Part shown: positions 47,185 to 56,572 of the stretch, piece after piece
Position numbering within the stretch: the first letter of the stretch is position 1
Layout: each line of letters begins with the position of its first letter
Source: Massilia pinisoli
Lineage (GTDB): Bacteria; Pseudomonadota; Gammaproteobacteria; Burkholderiales; Burkholderiaceae_D
DNA: 64,000 nucleotides
Assembly (NCBI RefSeq): GCF_024753285.1
Contig: NZ_JANUGW010000029.1
Span: forward strand, 1-64,000
Reading direction: 5' to 3'
Position numbers and translations under genes: made by a program
The notes under the pieces: generated by a model
What the model was told of the DNA's origin: nothing
Databases searched by the model: none
Seen by the model: the letters and a program-made list of their open reading frames with translations, nothing else

Positions 47185-47516
47185 TGAAATACTCGACGGT
47201 TCGCAATTATGCGCTGTCGCTGCCCGAAGCGACGGAGGCACCGCACTTCAAGTACCAGTCGTTTCGCGTGCGGGACAAGATCTTCGTGACGGTGCCGCCG
47301 GGAGAAGAGGCCATCCACATCTTCCTGCCCGAGGCGCAGCGCGAGCAGGCGCTTGCGCTGCATCCGCACTTCATCGAAAAACTCGTGTGGGGCAGTTCGG
47401 TGACGGGCGTGCGCGTGACGCTGGCCGGTGCCGAGCCAGCCGTCGTGAAGGCGTTGGTCCTCGCGGCCTGGCAGCACAAGGCGCCCAAAGCCTTGCGTGA
47501 CGCGCACGGTCGTTGA
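47184..47516 (+). CDS. MmcQ/YjbR family protein
   Basis: A 110-residue protein with the MmcQ/YjbR DNA-binding-like fold: opening TVRNYALSLPEATEAPHFKYQSFRV, then IFVTVPPGEEAIHIFL and VRVTLAGAE. The biochemical role of the family is unknown. Third gene of the acyl-CoA ligase operon, overlapping its predecessor by one base. Confidence 0.82.
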   Translation: MKYSTVRNYALSLPEATEAPHFKYQSFRVRDKIFVTVPPGEEAIHIFLPEAQREQALALHPHFIEKLVWGSSVTGVRVTLAGAEPAVVKALVLAAWQHKAPKALRDAHGR

Positions 47517-47573
47517 TTGACGCTGCAAACGTCCCGATCGTCGCCGCCGAAGGTTCGTTCAAGCGCCGTGCAA

Positions 47574-48620
47574 CTACAGTTCGCTGACGAATACCTGTGA
47601 CAGGGGAAGGCGGCGCGAGCGTGCCGGAGCCTTCGTCGGATAGCCGACACGCAGGATCATGTGCAGCATCTCGCCCTGGGCCAGCCCTAACAGCCTGTGC
47701 AGTTCCTGTTCCACGGCCCCGATCTTGTCCTCGAAGCCCGGCGCCAGTTTGCCGGTGTGCAGGCGGTTGACCTGGTCGGTCACGACATAATACGGTTGCA
47801 CTGCCGCGCCGTGCTCGTTGAGCTGCGTCCAGACGCGCGTCAGCAGGCGTCCGGCGTCGATCGCATTGCGCTCGCTTCCGCTACCAACGACGCACAACAG
47901 CGCCGGCGCCGCCGAGATGAGCCCGGTTTCGGTCTTGGCCAGAAATTTGTAGGCACCGAACCGGTTCAGTTTGGCCATCCGCTTCCAGTTCGACATAAAG
48001 TTGAGCATGGTCTTGCCGCCGGGCGGCAAGCCCAACGTCGCGACGTCGAGTCCGTCGCCGCTGGCGACTTCCTGGGGCGTTTCGCGCAGGCTGCCGAACA
48101 GCCAGCGGTGCAGGTCACGGTTGCAGAAACGCGCCTGGGAGCTCAATTCGACGAGTCTTACCAGCGCCTTGCGCGCTGCATTGTCCTGCAGCACGACCAT
48201 GCGCTGCTGGCCCTGCCGGGCCGCGGCGACCTTGTCCCGCAAACCCGGCTCGAGTGCATCCGTTCGATACGGAAGACGGTTCGTGTGGCGCGCCTCTACC
48301 CCCGGAGGAATTGTAAAATTTTCCGGCAAGTCATGTGGCAACTCCAGTTGCCCGTACGGCTGTTTACCCGGCCGGCTCCATTCCCATTGCCCTCGCACAC
48401 CATTCGCCGCCAGCGTCACATCGATGTATTCGGCAAGGCCACCGATGGCAAGCAGCGTGCCATGGCTATCGGCATCGAACACATTGGTGCTCGGGTGACG
48501 CGACACATAATGCAGCTCGAGCGCATCGCCGGTCCAGCGCATCTGCCACGGCTGGCTATTATCGGCCGACGGAGCCAGTGCGGCGCACGCGGCAAGATGC
48601 TCGATGAAGGGCTTGGTCAT
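47574..48620 (-). CDS. nitroreductase-fold protein (Acg-like)
   Basis: A 348-residue protein from ATG 48620. The region ALAPSADNSQPW is the FMN-contact segment of nitroreductase-like proteins; later RHTNRLPY and APALLCVVGS also fit. The size and a poorly conserved middle match the larger Acg/MoeY-type branch rather than classic 200-residue nitroreductases. Reaction unknown. It follows the terminator of the PEP-CTERM gene and has its own AT-rich promoter region. Confidence 0.7.
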   Translation of the reverse strand: MTKPFIEHLAACAALAPSADNSQPWQMRWTGDALELHYVSRHPSTNVFDADSHGTLLAIGGLAEYIDVTLAANGVRGQWEWSRPGKQPYGQLELPHDLPENFTIPPGVEARHTNRLPYRTDALEPGLRDKVAAARQGQQRMVVLQDNAARKALVRLVELSSQARFCNRDLHRWLFGSLRETPQEVASGDGLDVATLGLPPGGKTMLNFMSNWKRMAKLNRFGAYKFLAKTETGLISAAPALLCVVGSGSERNAIDAGRLLTRVWTQLNEHGAAVQPYYVVTDQVNRLHTGKLAPGFEDKIGAVEQELHRLLGLAQGEMLHMILRVGYPTKAPARSRRLPLSQVFVSEL

Positions 48621-48663
48621 AGAAATTATATGGCTGCACAAGATAGCACTCACTTTGTGTACG

Positions 48664-48690
48664 TAAAAAAGCCCGTCGGAGGACGGGCTT
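48664..48690 (-). terminator. rho-independent terminator after the PepA-like gene
   Basis: On the minus strand a perfect 9-bp stem AAGCCCGTC / GACGGGCTT with a four-base loop is followed by TTTT. It separates the PEP-CTERM gene from the nitroreductase-like gene. Confidence 0.85.
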
Positions 48691-48752
48691 CTTGCCATTA
48701 AGACACTACTTCCCGACCAGCGAGGCCGATCGGGAGAGCCGATTGGACACGA

Positions 48753-49553
48753 TTACTTGGCGCGACGGCGCTTGCTGGTTGCCAGGCCCAGCAGTCCCAG
48801 GCCCAGCAGGGACAGCGACGCAGGTTCCGGCACGCGGTTGAAGTCGATCGAGCCGCTTGCCTGGTTGATGGCGACCAGGTTGCCAGAAATTTGCGCGCCT
48901 TGCGTCGTGTTGTTGAACTCATCGAACGCGAGGTCGTAGAACGGGTTAGGATCGAAGAAGTAGGACTGGCCCAGAGCGGTCACGTTGAACGTCTGTTCCG
49001 AGTTCAGGTGGGCACCCAGCAGATCGTTGAAGCCGGCAACGCCTTTGATCAGGCTACCACTGGCCAGCAGCAGGTCGTCGCCCGTGTTGCTGACGGTCGC
49101 TCCCGTTGCGGTTGCTGCATTCGCATTGGTATAGGTGTTGTCCATGTTCTTGTCGACCCAGAACTGGAAGTTCAGCGACGTCAGATCGTTGATGCTGTTC
49201 GGGGTGTTGATGCCCGAGCCCGTGCCGGCACGATACTTGTCGGTCAGGTCGAACGTGATGTAGAGCAGGTAGTTACTGCCCAGGCCCGTGTTGAACACCG
49301 GGTTGCCGTTCAGCGCGAACGCGCTCATCTGCAGCCAGCCCGAACCGCTGTGGGTGTTGCCGCTGGTCGTCAGCAATTCGGACGAGGTGCCCGCGATCTG
49401 GTTCGCCGTGAACTTGGGGGCCGGGCTACCCAGGGCCGACGGATCGACCTGGAAGCTCGGCGCCGTGGCTTGAGCAAACATCGGCATCGCTGCGCCGGTG
49501 ACCAGGGTCAGGGCGGCAACGGACTTGGCGATCAGGGACTTGTTCAGCTTCAT
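48753..49553 (-). CDS. PEP-CTERM protein, PepA-like (flocculation-associated type)
   Basis: A 266-residue exported protein. A signal peptide of about 29 residues (core VAALTLVTGAAMPMFA) is followed by a Ser/Thr/Asn/Gly-rich beta-type body with no Cys, then VPEPASLSLLGLGLLGLA and a basic end, the exosortase sorting signal. The pattern of the body (FQVDPSA, LLYITFDL, YFFDPNPFYDLAFDEFNNTTQG) resembles PepA, linked to floc formation in Zoogloea; this resemblance is from memory. GAGGAG precedes the ATG. A sigma-54-like promoter lies about 65-80 bases upstream, and a strong terminator follows. Confidence 0.85.
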   Translation of the reverse strand: MKLNKSLIAKSVAALTLVTGAAMPMFAQATAPSFQVDPSALGSPAPKFTANQIAGTSSELLTTSGNTHSGSGWLQMSAFALNGNPVFNTGLGSNYLLYITFDLTDKYRAGTGSGINTPNSINDLTSLNFQFWVDKNMDNTYTNANAATATGATVSNTGDDLLLASGSLIKGVAGFNDLLGAHLNSEQTFNVTALGQSYFFDPNPFYDLAFDEFNNTTQGAQISGNLVAINQASGSIDFNRVPEPASLSLLGLGLLGLATSKRRRAK

Positions 49554-50505
49554 AAGGTTCTCCTCAAGGATACGAGTTGGACGGTACGTTTGGTGCTACG
49601 ACAGCTCATTCCCCATAAAGCACAATTTAGGCCAGACTTAACGCTTACTTTAGAATCAATAACTTATAAAACCACCTTAATCGATGTTAAACGGAATTGT
49701 AAATTCCGCCGACAGTAATTATCCACAATAAATTACTCGAGGAAATTGAATTATGGAAAAATTTCCGAATGTTATCTCGAGATGAAACACGACAATAAAT
49801 ACCGAGCGGGTAATCCGCTCCTGCCCACCGGAACTTTATTGCTTTGCGAGCTCATTAATTTCCACTAAACAATTCTCCGGTCGCTTTGCTGGAGCCGACG
49901 TATGGACAGCTGGCTATCGGAACATCCGCCACGCATCGTCTTCCGGCGGTTGGCATCGCGCGAACTGCGGCGAGGCGTGGTCGCCTTGAGAGCACGTTGG
50001 CGCGGACTATCTGCTGGCCATTAGGCTCCTGCGAGAGATGGAAAATAACTCGATTGACCAGAACTACGATCTCGAATTTTATTTTATTTTGCGCCATATC
50101 AATTCCGAACGTGAACTTCTCGCATATCTATTGCGAAGAATCAGCAAATATCGAAAATGGGTGAGACTTGCAAGGATAACGCGAAAGGTTTCCGGAAGAA
50201 TCGAAGAATACAGGCAGTTTATTCCAGGCCGCGCTCAGGAATAAATCGGGTCAGTTGAAAACGATGCAAGCAGTTAACAATTCACGATAGGCACCCTATT
50301 CTTTCAGAGGCAACAATTACCTTTTTGTCCGCGCCCGATATTCGATCGAAATACCGTGGAACAGCGTGATGCTTTTTCCCGGACGACCACGCGAGCCGTC
50401 GTCATAAGCGATGACAAGGTGCCTCGCAAATCGGCTGCCACCATGCACCGACGACGCGCCCCCGCTTTTTTGATACGATGCGCTCCCCTCTTAACTCATC
50501 CGCAC
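49554..50505. other. AT-rich intergenic spacer of about 950 bases
   Basis: Markedly less GC than the rest of the window. It holds the PEP-CTERM promoter at its left end and the LysR promoter at the right. Short frames exist, for example 50038-50244 (68 codons, basic, Tyr/Arg-rich), but none has a convincing ribosome site or recognisable domain. No RNA gene, IS end or attachment site was found. Confidence 0.45.
49619..49635 (-). promoter_or_regulatory. sigma-54-like promoter of the PepA-like gene
   Basis: Minus strand CTGGCCTAAATTGTGCT: GG and GC elements are exactly 12 apart, with CTGGC matching the -24 block and TGC the -12 block; the C-A-C-G and first T positions differ. Initiation would be about 55 bases before the start codon. 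Confidence 0.5.
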
Positions 50506-51477
50506 ATGCTCAGACTCAGCCTGGACGCCCTCCTCACCGTCGATACGATTGCCCGCCGCGGCAGCTTCTCCGCCGCCGCCAAGGAGCTGTACCGCGTGCC
50601 GTCGACGATCTCGTACACCGTCTCCAAGCTGGAGGACGACCTGGGCGTGCAGTTGTTCGAGCGCTTCGGGCCGCGCGTCGTTCTCACGCCGGCCGGCGAG
50701 GAGCTCCTGAAGGAAGGCCGCTACCTGCTCAAGGCGGCGGGCGACCTGGAAAGCCGCGTGCGGCGCGTCGCGTCCGGATGGGAGACGGAATTCGCCATCG
50801 GCATGGATTCCGCGCTCGCTCCGCTGGGCCTGCAGGACGACATCCGCGCGTTCTACGACGTGGCCGACCAGACCCGCCTGCGCATCGTGCGCGAAGCGTT
50901 GTCCGGCACGTGGGAAAGCCTGCTGGACCGGCGCGTCGACCTGCTCGTCGGTGCGGCCGGCGAAGGGCCGTCCGGCGGCGGCTACACGGCGGAGCCGCTC
51001 GGCACGATGTCGTTCGTGTTCGCCGTCGCCCCGTCGCATCCGCTCGCTGCGGTCCGCCACCGGCTCGGCAAGGCCGAGCTGACGGCGCATCGCGCCATCT
51101 CCGTCGCCGATTCCGTCCGCGTGCTGCAGGCGCGCACGGTGGGCCTGCTGTTCGGCCAGGACACGCTCACCGTGCCCGACCTGCAGACGAAGTACGAATT
51201 CCAGCTGGCGGGCCTCGGCTTCGGCTTCCTGCCCCAAGCGTGGGCGCGGGCCGACATCGCGGCCGGGCGCCTCGTCGAGAAGGAAGTCGAGGAACCGAAG
51301 CCGGACGAAACGCTGTACATGGCGTGGCGCACGGGCGAGGAAGGCGCCGCGCTGAAGTGGTGGCGCGAGCGCCTGCGCGCGAGCATGCCGCTGGCCCGCA
51401 TGCTTGCGCTCAACTGCCCGATCGAGCGGGCAACGATTGATAGCGCACGGCAAGTACCTATACGTTCGTATGACTAG
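50506..51477 (+). CDS. LysR family transcriptional regulator
   Basis: A 323-residue regulator starting at [25 protein letters not shown] with [24 protein letters not shown]; the VPSTISY version is typical of regulators beside alpha/beta hydrolase or pirin genes. Effector domain from about 90. The upstream in-frame extension to 50356 is AT-rich and not used. It reads toward the alpha/beta hydrolase gene 96 bases on, which it may control. A late C-terminal tail after about 310 has unusual composition. Confidence 0.87.
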   Translation: MLRLSLDALLTVDTIARRGSFSAAAKELYRVPSTISYTVSKLEDDLGVQLFERFGPRVVLTPAGEELLKEGRYLLKAAGDLESRVRRVASGWETEFAIGMDSALAPLGLQDDIRAFYDVADQTRLRIVREALSGTWESLLDRRVDLLVGAAGEGPSGGGYTAEPLGTMSFVFAVAPSHPLAAVRHRLGKAELTAHRAISVADSVRVLQARTVGLLFGQDTLTVPDLQTKYEFQLAGLGFGFLPQAWARADIAAGRLVEKEVEEPKPDETLYMAWRTGEEGAALKWWRERLRASMPLARMLALNCPIERATIDSARQVPIRSYD

Positions 51478-51572
51478 ACCTCGGCCGTGGCCCTCCCGAC
51501 AATGACCGGGTCCGGATGCGGCGGCCGCGCCGTCCCTTCCGGTCTCCTGCCACTCCACCGAAGGGACACGCC

Positions 51573-52412
51573 ATGACCATCACGCGCACGAGCAATACCG
51601 TCACCACCCGCGACGGCACCACCATCTACTTCACCGACTGGGGCCACGGTCCCGCCGTCGTGTTCAGCCACGGCTGGCCGCTGCAGGGCGACGCGTGGGA
51701 AGACCAGATGATGTTCCTGGCCGGGCACGGCTACCGCGTCGTCGCCCACGACCGCCGCGGCCACGGCCGGTCGAGCAAGACCTGGCACGGCAACCACATG
51801 AACGACTACGCCGACGACCTGGCCCAGGTGATCGAGGCGCTGGACCTGAACGACGTCACCCTCGTCGGCCACTCGACGGGCGGCGGCGAGGTCGCGCGCT
51901 ACGTCGGCCGCCACGGCACTGGCCGCGTCAAGGGCGCCGTGCTCGTCGGCGCCGTCACGCCGCAGATGGGCCAGTCGGACGCCAATCCGAACGGCGTGCC
52001 GATGTCCGTGTTCGACGGCATCCGCGCAGGTGTCAAGGCCGATCGCGCGCAATTCTTCAAGGACCTCACGGGCCCGTTCTACGGCTTCAACCGCGAGGGC
52101 GCCAAGGATTCGCAAGGCATGCGCGACACGTTCTGGCTGCAGGGCATGCAGTGCAGCCTGCGCGCCGCCTATGAATGCATCAAGCAGTTCTCGGAAACGG
52201 ACTTCACGGAAGACCTCAAGAAGATGACGGTGCCGACGCTCGTCATCCATGGCGACGACGACCAGATCCTCCCCATCGACACGACGGCCCGCCGCGCCGT
52301 CGAGCTGCTGCCGCAAGGCCGCCTGCTGGTCTACGAAGGCGGCTCGCACGGCCTCGCGTACACCCACAAGGACCGCCTGAACGCCGACCTGCTGGCCTTC
52401 CTGCGCGCCTGA
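51573..52412 (+). CDS. alpha/beta hydrolase (non-heme chloroperoxidase/esterase group)
   Basis: A 279-residue cytoplasmic hydrolase. Nucleophile S101 in [12 protein letters not shown], acid near D229 in HGDDDQILP, and H259 in GGSHGL form the triad. Oxyanion segment [12 protein letters not shown] matches cofactor-free haloperoxidase-like esterases. No signal peptide. A close paralogue with a signal peptide lies at 57418. A long perfect stem-loop follows the stop. Likely substrate: small esters or peracids. Confidence 0.88.
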   Translation: MTITRTSNTVTTRDGTTIYFTDWGHGPAVVFSHGWPLQGDAWEDQMMFLAGHGYRVVAHDRRGHGRSSKTWHGNHMNDYADDLAQVIEALDLNDVTLVGHSTGGGEVARYVGRHGTGRVKGAVLVGAVTPQMGQSDANPNGVPMSVFDGIRAGVKADRAQFFKDLTGPFYGFNREGAKDSQGMRDTFWLQGMQCSLRAAYECIKQFSETDFTEDLKKMTVPTLVIHGDDDQILPIDTTARRAVELLPQGRLLVYEGGSHGLAYTHKDRLNADLLAFLRA

Positions 52413-52418
52413 TCCCGC

Positions 52419-52448
52419 GGCGGCGCCGGCCCGTCAGCCGGCGCCGCC
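52419..52448. terminator. 12-bp perfect stem-loop after the hydrolase gene
   Basis: GGCGGCGCCGGC and its exact complement flank the loop CCGTCA, seven bases after the stop codon and 20 before the next gene. No T-tract. It could end or attenuate transcription into the kinase gene. Confidence 0.5.
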
Positions 52449-52467
52449 CCGCTCCCCGAGCACCGCG

Positions 52468-54621
52468 ATGCGCGTCCACGCCACTCTCCCGTCGTTCCCG
52501 CACGCCGCGATCCTCCTTTCGTATGAGGGCATCGCCCGGCTTTGCCGCGATACTGGTTTCGCCCCGGCCCAACTCCCGCCGGCGGCGATTCCGAGCGTGC
52601 AGATGAACCGACCGTACCTACCGATACCATCCGCTCCCGCGCCACACGCGTTGCCCGACGGCGCCGTGGCGACGTCCGAGCCCGACTTGCTCGCCTGCCG
52701 GCACGCATGGCGCCTGCTGTGCGATACGACGGACCTGGCCTCGCTGGCCGCTGCGCCGCAGCTGCGCGCCGATCCCGCGCTTGCCGACGCGCTGCAGGAC
52801 GCCTTCCATGCCGGCCGGCTGCCCGGCGCATTGATCGAAACGGAAGTCCGCCGCGCCTTGCTGGACGGCCCGACGGACGCCACCCTGCTGGCCGCCGTGC
52901 TCCTCGCGGCCGTCGCCCTCGTGCGCTTGCGCGGCGGCCGCCGCGCCCTGCTGCTGGCCGACGCCTGCGCCGGGCGCGCGCGCCGGCCCGACGCGGGGCG
53001 CGTGGGCGGCGCCGTGCTGCGCGCCCACGCCACCCTCGTGCTGGCGCGGCGCGCCCCGCTGCGCGACGCCGCGCTCGTGCAGGCCGAAGCGTGCCGCATC
53101 GAGGCGGGACGCCCCGATACGCTGGCGCGCAGCGCCGTGCTGTGGACGGGCGTGCGCCTGCTGTGCGGCGCGCCGCTCGCCGAGCTGCAGCATTACGGCG
53201 AGGCCGTGCGGCTTGCCATCCCGGCCGGACCCGCGTCCGCCGCCACGAGCCAGCTGGACGGTCGCATCGCGCTGTTCCGTGCCCTCGCCGACGGCACGCA
53301 CGCGCCGTTCGTCCCGGCCGTGGCGCCGGACGCGATGCAGTTCGGCTGCTGGCTCGGGTGCCTGCAGGCCGCGTGGCTGCGCGGCCGGATGGGCGTGGCG
53401 CGTGCGGCGCTGGCCGCCGCCCGCCAGCTCGTCACGCCGCTCACTGCGCCGTGCGAGCTGCTGCCCTACCACCTGTTCGGCGTGCTGAGCCTCGCCCGCG
53501 TGCAGGGCGTACCCGGCGCGACGGCGCAGCTGCGCGTGCACCGCCGGGCGCTGGGCGACTGGGCCCGCCGTGCGCCCGATCTCGCCGCTGCCATGGCGCT
53601 GCTCGCGGACGCCGCCGGACAGGACGCCGGCGGCGGCGTGCGCGCGCTCGCCGTCTACGAGCGCGCGGCCGCGCTGGCGCAGGCACGCGGCCAGGCGTGG
53701 CTTGCCGCGCTCGCGTGGGAAGGTGCAGCCGGCCTGTGCGCCCGCGAGGGCCTCGCCGGCGCGCTGCCGGGCTACCGCGGCCTCGCGCTGGACACGTGGC
53801 GCGCCTGGGGCGCGCACGGCCGCGTGCGCGACCTGACCGTGGCCTGGGGCACCGTCCCGACCGCGCTCGACCACGCCCAACAGGCACGCGCCGCGCGTGC
53901 GGACACGGTCGGGGAACTCGGCATCGCCATCGCGCACGAGGTGAATCAACCGCTGGCGGCGATCCTGCTGCACGCGGCCGCCGCGCGGCGCTGGCTGCGC
54001 CGTGGCCAGCCCGACACGGCGCGCGCGCTGGAAGCGCTGGAGCAGATCAGCACCTGCGGACGCCAGGCCGGCGACATCGTGCGCAGCGTGCGCGGGCTCG
54101 CGCGACGCGAGGGCGAGGCCGCCAGCACGTTCGCGCTCGATGCCGCCGTCGCCGAAGTCACGCAGTTGCTGCGCGCGCTGATGGTGCGCCAGAACGTGCA
54201 GCTGGACACCCGCCTGCAGCTGCCGGGCCGGCACATCCACGCGAGCCGCGCGCAGATCCAGCAAGTGCTCATCAACCTGCTGCTGAATGCGATCGAGGCG
54301 CTGGCCGCCATCAGCGACCGGCCGCGCCGCATCGTGCTCGAATCGGCGTCCGCCGGCCCGGCCCTCGTCGAACTGCGCGTGCGCGACAACGGCCCCGGCA
54401 TCGCGCCCGCCGACCGCGAGCGCATCTTCGACGCCCTGTATTCCACCAAACCGCAAGGCACGGGCGTCGGCCTGTCGATCAGCCGCGCCATCGTCGCCGC
54501 GCACGGTGGCCGCATCGAATGCGTGCCCGCCGAGCCGCACGGCGCCCTGTTCCGTGTCGTGCTGCCGATGCCCGACGCCGAACGCGCGGCGGCGCCGTCC
54601 GCGGCCCGCGACCATGCCTGA
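52468..54621 (+). CDS. sensor histidine kinase with large alpha-helical N-terminal region
   Basis: A 717-residue soluble protein; ATG 52603 is an alternative start. Residues about 60-460 are Ala/Leu/Arg-rich and probably tetratricopeptide-like helical repeats, similar to the tail of long Ser/Thr-kinase/STAND-ATPase/histidine-kinase fusions, but here with no kinase or ATPase head. The catalytic core has H490 in IAIAHEVNQPLAAILL, N box LLNAIEAL, and G boxes GPGIAPADRERIF and GTGVGLSISRAI. The HEVNQPL type normally pairs with FixJ/TodT-type regulators; one lies 6 kb downstream at 60699. Partner assignment is inference. Confidence 0.85.
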   Translation: MRVHATLPSFPHAAILLSYEGIARLCRDTGFAPAQLPPAAIPSVQMNRPYLPIPSAPAPHALPDGAVATSEPDLLACRHAWRLLCDTTDLASLAAAPQLRADPALADALQDAFHAGRLPGALIETEVRRALLDGPTDATLLAAVLLAAVALVRLRGGRRALLLADACAGRARRPDAGRVGGAVLRAHATLVLARRAPLRDAALVQAEACRIEAGRPDTLARSAVLWTGVRLLCGAPLAELQHYGEAVRLAIPAGPASAATSQLDGRIALFRALADGTHAPFVPAVAPDAMQFGCWLGCLQAAWLRGRMGVARAALAAARQLVTPLTAPCELLPYHLFGVLSLARVQGVPGATAQLRVHRRALGDWARRAPDLAAAMALLADAAGQDAGGGVRALAVYERAAALAQARGQAWLAALAWEGAAGLCAREGLAGALPGYRGLALDTWRAWGAHGRVRDLTVAWGTVPTALDHAQQARAARADTVGELGIAIAHEVNQPLAAILLHAAAARRWLRRGQPDTARALEALEQISTCGRQAGDIVRSVRGLARREGEAASTFALDAAVAEVTQLLRALMVRQNVQLDTRLQLPGRHIHASRAQIQQVLINLLLNAIEALAAISDRPRRIVLESASAGPALVELRVRDNGPGIAPADRERIFDALYSTKPQGTGVGLSISRAIVAAHGGRIECVPAEPHGALFRVVLPMPDAERAAAPSAARDHA

Positions 54622-54696
54622 GCCCCGGTCCACCGGAGCGTGGCGCGCGCGCACCGACGACACGGATATGTCAACATAATCACCTGGAGAGACCCC

Positions 54697-56559
54697 ATGA
54701 ACACACCCGCCATCGCCGACCTGATCCTCACCAACGGCCGCTTCCACACGCTGGACCGGTCCAACCCGCAGGCCGACGCGGTCGCCATCGCCGACGGCCG
54801 CTTCGTCGCCGTCGGCTCGGCGGCCGACGTGATGCGCCACCGCGGCGACAGCACGCGCGTCGTCGACCTCGACGGCCATACCGTGATCCCCGGCCTGAAC
54901 GATTCGCACCTGCACCTGATCCGCGGCGGCCTCAATTACAACCTCGAGCTGCGCTGGGAAGGCGTGCCGTCGCTGGCCGACGCGCTGCGCATGCTGCGCG
55001 AGCAGGCGCTGCGCACGCCGAGCCCGCAATGGGTGCGCGTGGTGGGCGGCTGGAACGAATTCCAGTTCGCCGAGCGGCGCATGCCCACGATCGAGGAGTT
55101 GAACGCGGCCGCGCCCGACACGCCCGTGTTCGTGCTGCACCTGTACGACCGCGCGCTGCTCAACCGCGCAGCGCTGCGCGCCGTCGGCTACGACAAGGCG
55201 ACGCCGAACCCGCCCGGCGGCGAGATCGTGCGCGACGCGGCCGGCAATCCGACCGGCATGCTGATCGCGCGCCCGAACGCGATGATCCTGTACGCCACGT
55301 TGGCCAAGGGCCCGAAACTGCCGCTCGACCAGCAGATCAATTCGACCCGCCACTTCATGCGCGAACTGAACCGCCTGGGCCTGACGAGCGCCATCGACGC
55401 CGGCGGCGGCTTCCAGAATTATCCCGAGGACTACCAGGTCGTCGAGCAGCTGGCCGCGCAAGACCAGCTGACGATCCGCATCGCCTACAACCTGTTCACG
55501 CAGAACAAGGGCCGTGAGCTCGACGATTTCAAGAAGTGGACGGAGATGGTGACGCCGGGCCAGGGCGACGACTGGTATCGCCACAACGGCGCCGGCGAGA
55601 TGCTCGTATTTTCCGCCGCCGACTTCGAGGACTTCCTGGAACCGCGCCCCGACCTGCCGGCCGGGATGGAAGCGGAGCTGGAGCAGGTCGTGCGCCACCT
55701 CGTCGCCAACCGCTGGCCGTTCCGCCTGCACGCCACGTACGACGAGTCGATCTCCCGGATGCTGGACGTGTTCGAGACGGTCGACCGCGAGATCCCGTTC
55801 GCCGGCCTGCGCTGGATGTTCGACCATGCCGAGACCATCACCCCGCGCAACATCGAGCGCGTGAAAGCGCTGGGTGGCGGCATCGCGATCCAGCACCGCA
55901 TGGCGTTCCAGGGCGAGTACTTCGTCGAGCGCTACGGCGCCAGGGCGGCCGAGACGACGCCGCCGATCAAGCGCATGCTGGACGCGGGCGTGCCCGTCGG
56001 CGCGGGGACGGATGCGACGCGCGTGGCCAGCTACAACCCGTGGACGGCGCTGTACTGGCTCGTCTCCGGCCGCACCGTCGGCGGACTGCGCCTGTACGAT
56101 GCCAGTGCGCGCCTCGATCGCCACACGGCGCTCGAACTGTGGACGGCGGGCAGCGCGTGGTTCTCCAGCGAGCAGGGTCACAAGGGCCGCATCCAGGCAG
56201 GCATGCTGGCCGACCTCGCGGTGCTGTCGGCCGACTACTTCCGCGTGGACGAGGAGTCGATCAAGGCCATCGAATCCGTGCTGACCGTCGTCGGCGGCCG
56301 CATCGTGTTCGGCCAGGGTCCGTTCGACAAGCTGGCGCCGCCCGCGCTGCCCGTGCTGCCCGAGTGGTCGCCTGTCGCGAAGGTGCCTGGCCACTACCGC
56401 CCCGTGCCGCAAGCCGCCGTCGCGACATTGCCCCACCAGTGCCGCGGCGCGTGCGCCGTGCACGCGCACGCGCACGACCGCGCGCGCAAGTCCGACGTGC
56501 CGGTGTCCGATTTCAGCGGGTTCTGGGGCGCGTTCGGCTGCAGCTGCTTCGCGTTTTAA
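54697..56559 (+). CDS. amidohydrolase family protein (YtcJ-like) with Cys/His-rich tail
   Basis: A 620-residue amidohydrolase_3 protein. Metal motif GLNDSHLHL with H71 and H73, a later GWNEF and FDHAETITP, and GAGTDATR give the TIM-barrel site. Start ATG 54697 follows TGGAGAG. No signal peptide is evident. The last 60 residues form an extension with clustered ligands (CRGACAVHAHAHDRARK; FGCSCF), unusual for the family and possibly metal-binding. It sits 75 bases after the kinase and 13 before the DUF1275 gene. Substrate unknown; amide or imide of a small organic is plausible. Confidence 0.87.
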   Translation: MNTPAIADLILTNGRFHTLDRSNPQADAVAIADGRFVAVGSAADVMRHRGDSTRVVDLDGHTVIPGLNDSHLHLIRGGLNYNLELRWEGVPSLADALRMLREQALRTPSPQWVRVVGGWNEFQFAERRMPTIEELNAAAPDTPVFVLHLYDRALLNRAALRAVGYDKATPNPPGGEIVRDAAGNPTGMLIARPNAMILYATLAKGPKLPLDQQINSTRHFMRELNRLGLTSAIDAGGGFQNYPEDYQVVEQLAAQDQLTIRIAYNLFTQNKGRELDDFKKWTEMVTPGQGDDWYRHNGAGEMLVFSAADFEDFLEPRPDLPAGMEAELEQVVRHLVANRWPFRLHATYDESISRMLDVFETVDREIPFAGLRWMFDHAETITPRNIERVKALGGGIAIQHRMAFQGEYFVERYGARAAETTPPIKRMLDAGVPVGAGTDATRVASYNPWTALYWLVSGRTVGGLRLYDASARLDRHTALELWTAGSAWFSSEQGHKGRIQAGMLADLAVLSADYFRVDEESIKAIESVLTVVGGRIVFGQGPFDKLAPPALPVLPEWSPVAKVPGHYRPVPQAAVATLPHQCRGACAVHAHAHDRARKSDVPVSDFSGFWGAFGCSCFAF

Positions 56560-56572
56560 AACGGAGGCGAAC

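Noticed and set aside
50038-50244. 68-codon frame in the AT-rich spacer
   Set aside because: Length is expected by chance at this base composition, no clear Shine-Dalgarno and no domain.
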